A stretch of 53,715 bases of DNA from the NCBI GenBank assembly GCA_024233085.1, contig JACKQC010000026.1, positions 1 through 53,715 on the forward strand, written 5' to 3'. Below are positions 25,657-33,500 of the stretch, piece by piece. This stretch comes from Akkermansiaceae bacterium (lineage in GTDB: Bacteria > Verrucomicrobiota > Verrucomicrobiia > Verrucomicrobiales > DEV007). A program made the position numbers and the translations under genes. The first letter of the stretch is position 1. Each line of letters begins with the position of its first letter. The notes below the pieces were generated by a model. The model saw only the letters and a list, made by a program, of their open reading frames with translations, did not search any database and was not told the DNA's origin.

Positions 25657-26142
25657 ATGCCAGACGACAACCGGATCGACGCCACCCTGACGCCCGACGC
25701 CAAGCGGACCATCCTCGAAAACTTCCTCGACACGCGGGAGATGCTTTCCTTCGCCGTGAACCTGACCCCGCGCGAGCGCATGACCACCCCCACCCTCGGC
25801 ACCGAGCGCGGCGCCATGGTGAAGAGCTTCGAGGTGTCCATGCGCGAACATCCGGAGCTGGTGCCGCGGTACGTGAACACCGACCGGCTGGCGGCCGACC
25901 TGGCGCTGTGGCGCGACCTGCTGGAGATTTCCGCCCGCGCCCGCGAAGTGTGCGAACTCGTCGAGGACACCCTGCATCTCACCGGCAACGACGTGCTGAC
26001 GGCCTTCCTGGGCTATTACCAGAGCGTCCGCCAGGCCGCCCGCCGGAATGTGCCCGGCGCCGACACCATCGCGGCTGACCTGAGCCGGTTTTTCGCCCGC
26101 CGCCGCCGCCGCGACACGGCGCGGAAACCGCCCGCCCCCTGA
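25657..26142 (+). CDS. Conserved helical protein of unknown function
   Basis: 161 residues from the ATG at 25657. The protein is predicted all-helical with no signal peptide, membrane segment or catalytic motif. The C-terminal part, ALTGYY-like AFLGYYQSVRQAARRNVPGADTIAADLSRFF (landmarks AFLGYYQSV and AARRNVPGA), closely matches, from memory, a widespread uncharacterised family in Bacteroidota and some Verrucomicrobiota with the pattern YYxSVKQAAKxNVPGAKxI. Those proteins often occur in repeat-rich neighbourhoods. Here it lies just 5' of the 21-bp AT-rich array (36 bases from stop to first unit), in the same reading phase as that array. A possible functional link is unproven. Confidence 0.75.
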   Translation: MPDDNRIDATLTPDAKRTILENFLDTREMLSFAVNLTPRERMTTPTLGTERGAMVKSFEVSMREHPELVPRYVNTDRLAADLALWRDLLEISARAREVCELVEDTLHLTGNDVLTAFLGYYQSVRQAARRNVPGADTIAADLSRFFARRRRRDTARKPPAP

Positions 26143-26712
26143 GCCGGTCCCGGCGACCGTCCGCGAGTCGCCAAAAGCGGAAACATTCTTGCTAAAACCG
26201 GAAATGTTTCCGGTTTGGGCGGAAATATTTTCCCTTTGAGGGGAAAAGTTTCTCCCTAAATGGGAAAAGTTTCTCCTTAAATGGGAAAGGTTTGTGGTTT
26301 GAGCAAAAACATTCTTCCTCCAACCGAAAAAGTTTTCCCTAAAAGGGAAAACTTTTCCGGTTTAAGGGGAAATATTTCCGCAAAAAGGGTGAATGTTAAC
26401 GATCCTCACGAGAGGATTTGATTTTGAAACGGTTTATGATGCGGATATTGGGATTAATTTCGCTTAGTTTTGAGAAATTCGGGGATTCCCGCGCCCGGCA
26501 CCTTCCCCGGGAGAAATCGGGCCGTTCGGGAGAAATCGGAATCGAGGGCATTGAAGCGTCGCGTCGCGACGAGTGGTATCGGGGAAACGATGGCTTCCGG
26601 GGGGCTGAAGCGCCCCGGCTTTCGTTGAGCTGTCCCTTCGGTACGGCAGTCTGTGCCGCCGCGCCGGCAATCTTCGTTGGCCAGGCGCACAAGGGGGCGA
26701 TAAGGGTTCCTG
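26143..26712. other. Intergenic region: 21-bp array then palindrome-rich DNA
   Basis: Bases 26179-26388 are the 21-bp array described separately. After it, 26400-26712 holds GC-rich palindromes such as GTCGCGTCGCGAC near 26559 and a GGGGCTGAAGCGCCCC-type hairpin near 26600. An open frame of about 107 codons crosses these palindromes but shows no protein-like features, so I do not call it. Confidence 0.7.
26179..26388. repeat. Ten-unit 21-bp AT-rich tandem array
   Basis: Ten consecutive units of exactly 21 bases begin at 26179, 26200, 26221, 26242, 26263, 26284, 26305, 26326, 26347 and 26368. Most start GGAAA or GAAAA, have a T-run and CC around positions 8-13 (for example GGAAATGTTTCC, GGAAATATTTCC), and an AT-rich tail. 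Units 4 and 5 differ at only one base; others are diverged. Units 8-9 contain a perfect 12-bp stem AAAAGTTTTCCC / GGGAAAACTTTT (26328-26339 and 26345-26356). Composition contrasts sharply with the GC-rich surroundings. Confidence 0.97.
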
Positions 26713-27291
26713 ATGAAGGCAAAACCCTCAATCCGGCTTAGGGCGGCATTTGCCGCGTCTGGGGTTGTTGTCGGATGCGCCATGGTTCTCGACAAGGCAA
26801 ACAGCGATATGGCTCTTTCCAGCCTGGTGGTGTTGCTGGCCTGCCCGGGCGCGATGGTGTTGCTCTTTCTGGCGTTGGGAGAGAAATGGAAGTGGATTCT
26901 TGACTATGTGACGGTGCCGGTGTTGCTGGGAACGCTTTCGTTTCAATGTCTCAACTGGTTCTATTGGCCGAGGGATATTCGGTTCTTTTATAGCAATCCG
27001 CCGGGCGCGTCCGGTTCGTTCCACGTCGTCGAATTTCAACACTTGGTGAAAGGGGAATGGATCGACGGACCTTCGGTCATGCGGTACCCAATGAGGGTCG
27101 CGTTCCCGGATATCAATGGCGATGGATTCAGGGATATTCGAGTCGTCGAAAGCTCGGAGAAACAAGGCAAGGCGATCGAATTTGTCTTTGTTCCAAACGC
27201 CGAAGATAAGATCTATTGGGTGCTGAACCGTTCGGATGCGAGCCTTTCGGCGACCTACGAGGCTGGAGGAGTTTTTCAACACTGGCCGTGA
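26713..27291 (+). CDS. Membrane-anchored protein, unknown
   Basis: 192 residues from the ATG at 26713. Hydrophobic segments at about 8-24, 32-55 and 60-82, then a soluble domain of about 110 residues containing PDINGDGFRDIRVVES, a calcium-loop-like DxNxDGxxD pattern as in FG-GAP or dockerin loops. The soluble part is probably periplasmic. Codon use has more A/T at third positions than the surrounding core genes, so it may be acquired. No family recognised. Confidence 0.7.
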   Translation: MKAKPSIRLRAAFAASGVVVGCAMVLDKANSDMALSSLVVLLACPGAMVLLFLALGEKWKWILDYVTVPVLLGTLSFQCLNWFYWPRDIRFFYSNPPGASGSFHVVEFQHLVKGEWIDGPSVMRYPMRVAFPDINGDGFRDIRVVESSEKQGKAIEFVFVPNAEDKIYWVLNRSDASLSATYEAGGVFQHWP

Positions 27292-27316
27292 CTCGCGGCG
27301 GGCGAAACCTCGCTCC

Positions 27317-28945
27317 TCAGTAATCGAACAACCGCGCCTCGGGGCGTTTGCCGTCTTTCAGCAGCCACGAGTCCTGGGCGTCGAGAAAGTGATGGGCCAT
27401 GTCGAAGGCGTAGAGGTCGGCGTTGCGGAATTTCACCTCCAGCCGCAGCGGTTGGGCGAGAACCTGGTCGAGGGAGGCGGCGTTTTTCCACCGAAGCGGA
27501 AAGGCGAGGTCGTCGGCGCCGCGCAGGGGGAGGCAGTCGTCGAAGGTGAAACCGGGGAGGGGGCGGCTCTTTTCGTCGGTGAGCTGGCAGCGGACTTCGC
27601 CGTAGGCGGCATTGGCGTTGAGGCGGATGGCGGGGGCGCGGAGGACGAAGGGCTTGGTCTGGAAGCGGGCCCAGTCGCCGCGGGAGCGGAGTCGCATCCA
27701 GCCGTCCTTGCGCAGGGTGTGGAGGATCATGGCGCCGAGGGGCTCGGCGTCGTCGCCGACCCGCCGCTGTTCCGCACGTTCGCGGCCGTGCTCGCCGCGA
27801 TGGGCTTCGGAATAAATGCGGACTTCGGTGTCGGTCTCGACGAGGGAGCAGGGGCGGATCTGGGTGCAGCCGGGCTCGGGGATGGGATTGAGGGGCAGGA
27901 AGGCTCGGCGCGGGCCGCGCACGAAGCGGAGGCCGTCGTAACTGTAAACAAACTGGGCATCCATGGTGCCGAAGAACTGGTTATGGCTGTCGACGGGCTC
28001 GCTGCTGCCGTTGTGGAAAATCCACAGGAGCCCGGCGTAACCGGCGCCGTTCCCGATGGGGAGGACGGGCAGGCCGTACATGCCGATGGGGCCGGCGGTG
28101 TCGAGGGGGTCGGGCTGGAATTGCAGCTCGGGATCGCCCCAGGCGCGCAGGTCGGCGGAAAAACGGAGGCATTGCCGCCGGTCGCCCCAGCCGGGCCGGA
28201 CGGTCATGACGTGGCGTTGGGCTTTCTCGTTCCAAAAGGCGAAGACGGGCGGCTCGGGGAACCAGTCGTCCTGTCCCCAGTCCCAGGGGCCGCCGGTTTT
28301 GAGTTCCCAGTGGAGGCCGTCCTTCGACACGAGGGTGACGGCTTCGCTGAGGTAGCGCTTTTCGGCGGCGTCGGGGGCCAGGGCCTCGGCGTGCCAGCGG
28401 TGGCTGGCGTCGGCGCGGGCGCGCTGGAGGACGGGCTCGCCGTCCTGCCGGGCGAAGATGCGCCAGCGCCAGCCGTCGGTCTCGCGCGGGTCGCGGTAGG
28501 CGCCGCTCCCGGCGCCGGAGGGCAGGGTGAAGAGGTGATGGGGGGCGAGCTTTCCGCCCTCGGGCGCGGCATCGGGCACGGGAAGGGGACGCCAGGCGAG
28601 GCCGTCGTCGCTCTCGGCGGCCATGAGGGTGAAGGGGCTCCATTTCAGGGAATGGATGAGGCGCCATTTTCCGCTGTCCTCGTCGCGCCAGACGGTGGGG
28701 AAATGGACGCCGCGGGCGGGGTCGGCGGGATCGGTGTAGGTGGCCTCGGGAACGAAGCGGGGGCGGTCGGGGAGCAGCTCGAGATTGTCCCAGGCGTCGA
28801 GTTTCCAGAGGTCGAAGAAGAGGAGCTTGCGGGAGGGCGGCGGTAACGTCGCCGCCGCCGGGTCGTCGGCGGCGCGGAGGCGTGCCGCCGGTTGGGCGAG
28901 GGTGGCGAGGAGAAGGGGAAAGGGGATGAAAAACCGGAGGTGCAT
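27317..28945 (-). CDS. Secreted beta-propeller protein, glycosidase-like (GH43/GH32-type)
   Basis: 542 residues from the ATG at 28945 (MHLRFFIPFPLLLATLAQPA, signal peptide to about residue 25, ALRA-like site). Repeated SxDGxxW-type elements are present: ESDDGLAWRPL, LVSKDGLHWELK, YSYDGLRFVRG and FSADLRAWGD, together with FPTVWRDEDSGKWRL and RIYSEAHRGEHG. This is the pattern of five-bladed-propeller glycoside hydrolase-like proteins common in Planctomycetes and Verrucomicrobia. The exact GH family and substrate cannot be fixed, and the catalytic acids are not identifiable with confidence. It is convergent with the upstream membrane protein. Confidence 0.65.
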   Translation of the reverse strand: MHLRFFIPFPLLLATLAQPAARLRAADDPAAATLPPPSRKLLFFDLWKLDAWDNLELLPDRPRFVPEATYTDPADPARGVHFPTVWRDEDSGKWRLIHSLKWSPFTLMAAESDDGLAWRPLPVPDAAPEGGKLAPHHLFTLPSGAGSGAYRDPRETDGWRWRIFARQDGEPVLQRARADASHRWHAEALAPDAAEKRYLSEAVTLVSKDGLHWELKTGGPWDWGQDDWFPEPPVFAFWNEKAQRHVMTVRPGWGDRRQCLRFSADLRAWGDPELQFQPDPLDTAGPIGMYGLPVLPIGNGAGYAGLLWIFHNGSSEPVDSHNQFFGTMDAQFVYSYDGLRFVRGPRRAFLPLNPIPEPGCTQIRPCSLVETDTEVRIYSEAHRGEHGRERAEQRRVGDDAEPLGAMILHTLRKDGWMRLRSRGDWARFQTKPFVLRAPAIRLNANAAYGEVRCQLTDEKSRPLPGFTFDDCLPLRGADDLAFPLRWKNAASLDQVLAQPLRLEVKFRNADLYAFDMAHHFLDAQDSWLLKDGKRPEARLFDY

Positions 28946-29359
28946 GATCCGGTGATAACCGCGCGGGGCGGGTCGCGTCAAGGTGGAGCCTTCGGCGGGG
29001 TGGGAAGCCCGCCCGGACAGGCACGGCCTCGGAAGGCCATGCCACCGGGGGGGCAACGGGACGGAGAAAAGCTCCGAGGGAGCGCCGGCGTTTAGCCACG
29101 GGGTTTACCCCGTGGGCGGTTGCCCACCAAATGCAGAAAGCTCCGAAGGAGCGGAGGCAGGGTCCGAGGCGCGTCGCGCGGGGCCGAACGCCGCGGGTTG
29201 CCTGCGCTCCTTCGGATCTACCGGGATCGAGGGCCGGGAATCCACGGGGTAAACCCCGTGGCTAAGGGCCCACGCCGCTTCGCGGCTGAGTTTCCACGCC
29301 ATCTGTGTCAGGGCCCGCCAAGCTGGCGGGAGGCCCCCCCATGCCACGGGTCGTATTGC
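28946..29359. repeat. 414-bp intergenic region with mirrored hairpins
   Basis: No gene seen. Outer hairpins CCACGGGGTTTACCCCGTGG (29096-29115) and CCACGGGGTAAACCCCGTGG (29242-29261) are reverse complements of each other; inner CTCCGAAGGAGCG (about 29141) and CGCTCCTTCGGA (about 29206) are likewise mirrored. Related TGGCATGGCC-type palindromes lie at 29018-29046 and 29326-29350. Confidence 0.8.
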
Positions 29360-29719
29360 TCACGGACTGGTCGGAGCGGCCGCGGCGCCGTCGGGGAACT
29401 TCAGGCGGTCCTGGATTTTCTCGACGGTCTTGGGACCGATGCCTTTGACGTTCAGCAAATCCTGCGCGGTCTGGTAGGGACGGCCGCGGATGATGTCCTT
29501 GGCGGTCTCGGGGCCGATGCCGGGGAGCTTTTCGAGCTGGGCGGCGCTGGCTTTGTTGACGTCGAGGGGGCCGCTCTCGATGCGTTTGCGGATGAAGAGG
29601 ACGCCGAGCCCGAGGACGATGGCGACGGCGATGCCGACGAAGAGCAGCCGCTGCCGGCGGTCGTCCGCCGCCATGCGCGCCTTGCGGCGTTCCATCATGC
29701 GTTCGAAGGCTTTGCCCAT
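29360..29719 (-). CDS. ComEA-like helix-hairpin-helix protein
   Basis: 119 residues, ATG at 29719. A basic N-terminus is followed by one membrane segment (about 26-42, FVGIAVAIVLGLGVLF) and a pair of HhH motifs: LDVNKASAAQLEKLPGIGPETA and LLNVKGIGPKTVEKI. This is the ComEA topology: membrane-tethered, DNA-binding domain on the periplasmic side, used for DNA uptake in competence. No other competence gene is adjacent, so the role could also be a general DNA-binding one. Confidence 0.85.
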   Translation of the reverse strand: MGKAFERMMERRKARMAADDRRQRLLFVGIAVAIVLGLGVLFIRKRIESGPLDVNKASAAQLEKLPGIGPETAKDIIRGRPYQTAQDLLNVKGIGPKTVEKIQDRLKFPDGAAAAPTSP

Positions 29720-30199
29720 GGGGAAATCGAGTCGGGTCGAAGAAATGCTGGCGAGGGCTTTTCGATACGAAAAAAAGACGGCGATGGCAAGCGCGGGGAT
29801 GTCAGCGGGTGTGAACGAAAGGGGCGGTCATTTCGAAACTCTCGACGATTGGCATGTAAATCGTTGGCAAGATCGGTAAACGCCAACGGCGTTTTGGATG
29901 GAAGCCTGGGGGCGGGGCTGCGAGGATCGTGAATCTCTTGAGTAAACGCCAACGGCGTTTTGGTTGGAAGCCTGGGGTTGGAACAACCCCAGGAAACCAA
30001 AGGCGATCGATTGCCAACCCTGAAAGGGTTGCGTAGGCGGTGGAAGACGCGGAAGTCGCGATTCCGCAACCCCTTCAGGGTTGGCGGCGTGCGAGTCATC
30101 GGTTCCTGGGGTTGTTCCAACCCCGGGCTTCCCTGCGCAATGCCCTTGGCATTCTCCCAAATTCGGTTGGTTGACCGCCACTTTCATTCACACCCGATG
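29720..30199. repeat. 480-bp intergenic region with nested mirrored hairpin cassette
   Basis: No gene. From outside inward: CGCCAACGGCG hairpin (29947-29963, with an extra copy at 29881), CCTGGGGTTG..CAACCCCAGG (29971-29993), GCCAACCCTGAAAGGGTTGC (30013-30033), a 31-base centre, then CGCAACCCCTTCAGGGTTGG (30065-30085), CCTGGGGTTG..CAACCCCGGG (30105-30127) and AATGCCCTTGGCATT (30139-30153). The right half is the left half in reverse order and orientation. Confidence 0.85.
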
Positions 30200-30349
30200 T
30201 CAGCCGTTCAAGGCCGCGATGAAATCATCCACGGAGATCCCGGCCTGACGCAGAATCCCCGACCGCGGGCCTGTCTTGAGTTCTTTATGCGGCGGAACCA
30301 CGCAACTCTTGTCGCCGCGACGGAAAATGACGTGGCGGCCTGCCCGCCT
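30200..30349 (-). pseudogene. hicA toxin remnant, 5' part deleted
   Basis: In the third minus-strand frame, beginning right after a TGA, 49 codons read as the C-terminal half of HicA: RHVIFRRGDKSCVVPPHKEL, KTGPRSGILRQAGISVDDFI, AALNG then TGA at 30200-30202. The HicA start and first about 30 residues, including the beta-strand before the conserved Gly-Ser-His, are missing. It overlaps the hicB frame below. This is not an independent gene, because no start codon precedes it. Confidence 0.8.
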
Positions 30350-30503
30350 TCATCGGAAACTCCTCGAGGTAAAGACCCGTCGCTTCACGGAGATTTTCGA
30401 TCGCTTCGTCGAAAGTTTCTCCCTGGGTCCTTGTGCCGGTCTCGGAATTGTGGGCGATGTAGCCACCCTCTTCGGCCTCGGTGATGACGGCGCTCAAAAT
30501 CAT
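30285..30503 (-). CDS. HicB-like antitoxin fragment
   Basis: 72 residues from the ATG at 30503 (a TTG at 30512 gives three more). MILSAVITEAEEGGYIAHNS and TRTQGETFDEAIENLREATG with LYLEEFP are the partial-RNase-H-fold HicB signature. After residue about 51 (MKAGRPPRH onward) the sequence is simply the hicA DNA read in the wrong frame, which marks a deletion joining hicB to the middle of hicA. So the HicB fold lacks its usual last residues. Probably inactive or a free antitoxin. Confidence 0.75.
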   Translation of the reverse strand: MILSAVITEAEEGGYIAHNSETGTRTQGETFDEAIENLREATGLYLEEFPMKAGRPPRHFPSRRQELRGSAA

Positions 30504-30562
30504 GGAGTTCAATCACGTTCCGATTTTGCCGCTGTGCAACGATTCCACCAGCGATGCCGGCG

Positions 30563-33500
30563 TCAGGCCGAGGCTTGCAGCCGCGCCTCGGCGCCGAGTC
30601 CGCCGCGGATGCTGTCGAGGTAGGCGCCGGGGTCGCCGTTGAGCGCGTCGAGCTTGGCGCGGGTGGCCTCGAGCCGGGCGGGGATGTCGAGGCGAAGGGC
30701 TTCGGCGGCGTAGTGCTCCTTTTCGAGAAAGGCCTCCAGCGAGGCGACATGGCCCTCGAGGCAGGCGCGCTTGATGACGAGTTTGGCCTCGAGCCGGGCG
30801 CCGTACCAGTCGCTGTCGAGAACGGTCTCGCGGTCGAAAAGGGCGCGGACTTCGGGATCGGCGGCGGTTTTTCCCTCGAAACTCCCGCGGGCCATGATCT
30901 CCAGCAGGGCGCGCAGCGGGGGGATGGCGAGGTCGAGGGAGCCGTCCTCGAAATAGCGGGCGGCGACGCGCCGCTGAGTTTCCACGATGTTGTTCACGCC
31001 GTCGGCGAAATCGTCGAGGCCCTGATGCTCGGGCCGCAGCATCTCGGCGGTGAAGACCGAGCCGGGCTCGTTGAAAACGCGTCCGAAAAAAGTCTGCACG
31101 AAGCCCTCGGTGATCCGGTATCCCAGGCGGCTCGCCAGGACGGTCCGGTCGTCGTGGGCGAAATCCTCGATCCGCTCCAGATAACCGCGCTCGATGAGCC
31201 AGGCGGGGGAACGCTCGTGCAGAAACATGCGGCTCCAGACCTCCGGCACGACGAGGGAGATGTCGTGGTCGACGCGATAATTCGGCCCGATGTGGCCGGC
31301 GGCGGTGGAAAAGCCGTGGAATCCGCAGAGGATGGAGCCGAGCAGGGCGGCGTTGAGGTCGTGGACGGGCAGCAGGGCGTTGAAGGGGCCCTTGGTCAGC
31401 GCGCCCTCGGAGCCGGCGCCGGTGGTCGAGGGGGAGCGGCCGGTGAGGCTGGCGATGAAGTCCATGAACAGCTCGGGCAGCTCCTGATAGTGGATGGGCC
31501 CGTAAACCGCCAGCGGCCGGATCCCGGCGGCGCGGTCGGGGGGATTGTTCCGGCGTCCGGGCAGGACGGCGTGGACGGGATGATAGAGCGGCCGGTCGGC
31601 CGGAGCGCGCCGGTAGAGGCGGGCGCCGATTTCGGCGAGGTATTCGGCGCGGGGATTTTCCAGGTCGGGCCGGTTCTGGAGGTAGCGCGGATTCTGGCTC
31701 GGCTTGCCGTCGACGAGGCGGGGATGCGCGGAGCTGATGGCGTAGCCGGGCGACGTGCCGTCGGGCGCGGCGGCGAAGGCGGCGAGCATGTCGCGCAGCG
31801 GCTCGGTGAACTGCTCGAAGCGCATGGCGTCCGACACCATCTCGCGCGCCTCGTCGCGGCTTTGCGGCTGATAATTCGAGAAAAAACTGCCCGGCCGGGA
31901 GAAGTCCAGCTCGGTTTTCCGGTCGTAGCCGCGGTGGATGGCGTCGTCGGGCCGCTGGAAGAGGCGATACTCGCAGTTGGTCACAAACTTGTAGCCGGGC
32001 GCCTCGACATCCGGGTGCATGCCGGCGCGGTCCACGCCGGAGGCGGGCACGATGATGGACGCGGAGATGTCGTCCTCGCGCTGGAGCTTGGTCGAGGGGG
32101 CGAAATCCTTGCGCAGGCCGAACATGCGCCAGGAGCCGTCGTGGGGCTCGAAGCCGACGCGGAGGTACTGCGTCATGACGGGGGCGAGGCGGTATTTGAG
32201 CAGGAAACCGGGCTGCCCGTTGATACTGTCCACGTGAAAGCGTTCGCGCCAGTGCACGCTCCAGTCCGGCTTGTAAAATCGCTTCAGAGTGAGGATGAAA
32301 TCCCGCACCGTGCGGGGGATGGACTCGATGAAGGCGTTGTATTCGTCGGTGAACTCGTCGCTGGGTGAGAACAGGCGCACGACCGAGCCGAGGGAGCGTT
32401 CGGGATCGAGAATGGGGCGGCTTTTGGCGCCGCCGCGCTTCGGCTTCTTGTAGCGGTCGCCGTAGTCGCGGTGCAGCAGTTGCTCGACGAGGAACATGTC
32501 CCGCTCGAAGTCGGGCATGATGACGGGTCCCTCCTGCATGGCGTCGGCGAGGGACTTGGAGATCTCGGATTTTCCGCCGCCGGAGACGGTGCAGGGTTTG
32601 TGGCAAAAGGTGCCCTCGGCGTTCGTGCCCACGAGGCGCCAGCGCTGGCCGCGGGAGGGCTTGCGCATCTCGACCTTGTAGCCGGAGGGCATGACGTAGG
32701 TGTGTCCGGCCCGCAGGGGGATGCGCCGGTCCGCGCCGTCGCGTTTCCAGGCGATCGACTGCGCGTGCAGATCCATCTGCGCGTCCTCGGGGAGGTACAC
32801 GATGTCCGGGTGGCGCCGGTCGATGCCGTGGCCCTCGGGCTGGAGATCCATGAGGTCGCCGTGCCGCGTCACGACCTCGTGGAAGGTGTGATTGACCTGC
32901 TTGCGGAATTCGCTGAGCGAAAACGATTCGCCCAGATCGAAGCTGGGGAACACCAGGGCGCCGCCGGCGTGTTCCTCCTCGGCGAGGCCGTAGAGGTTCG
33001 CGGCGAAACCGATCTGGGTTTTCACCTCCTTCTTGCAGTAGCCGAAATAGTTGTCCGCGATCAGGGTGACGATGACGCCGCGGGCGTCGCGGGCGGTCAG
33101 CTTGAAGGCCGAGCCGCCGTTGTAGAGGTCGTTCTCGTCGTCCCAGCACATGCCGTCGGCGCGCTGGCGTTCGCTCGCCTCGGAGACGTGGGGGAGGCCG
33201 AGGTCTTTTTTTCTCGACGTGCACAGGTGGGGCGCCAGGATGACGCAGCCGGTGTGGCCGCTCCAGTGCTCGACGTCGAGCCGGGCGTCGTTTTCGGGCA
33301 GGAAGGGGTCGCCCGCGTTGCCGAAGATCGATTCGACGAAGTCCAGATTGCCGACCAGGTTTCCCGGCGCGAAAAAGCGGATTTCCATCGATTTCTCGAC
33401 GATGTAACCCGGGACCTCCGGCGCGATCTTTGGCCGCAGCAACAGCGAGACAAAGGCCTCGACGGGCGCGGCCTCCTCCGCCGTGTAGGGAAGGGTCATC

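Noticed and set aside
26179..26388. The 21-bp array considered as a CRISPR array
   Set aside because: Units are 21 bp with no conserved repeat plus unique 30-bp spacers, no leader and no cas genes in the window; a continuous periodic array is a different structure.
26418..26741. Open frame of 107 codons after the 21-bp array
   Set aside because: It runs through palindromic repeat DNA, has no start signal or conserved region, and its product is not protein-like.
29960..30484. Repeated pseudo-protein frames through the nested hairpins before hicB
   Set aside because: They are simply translations of the hairpins in several frames.
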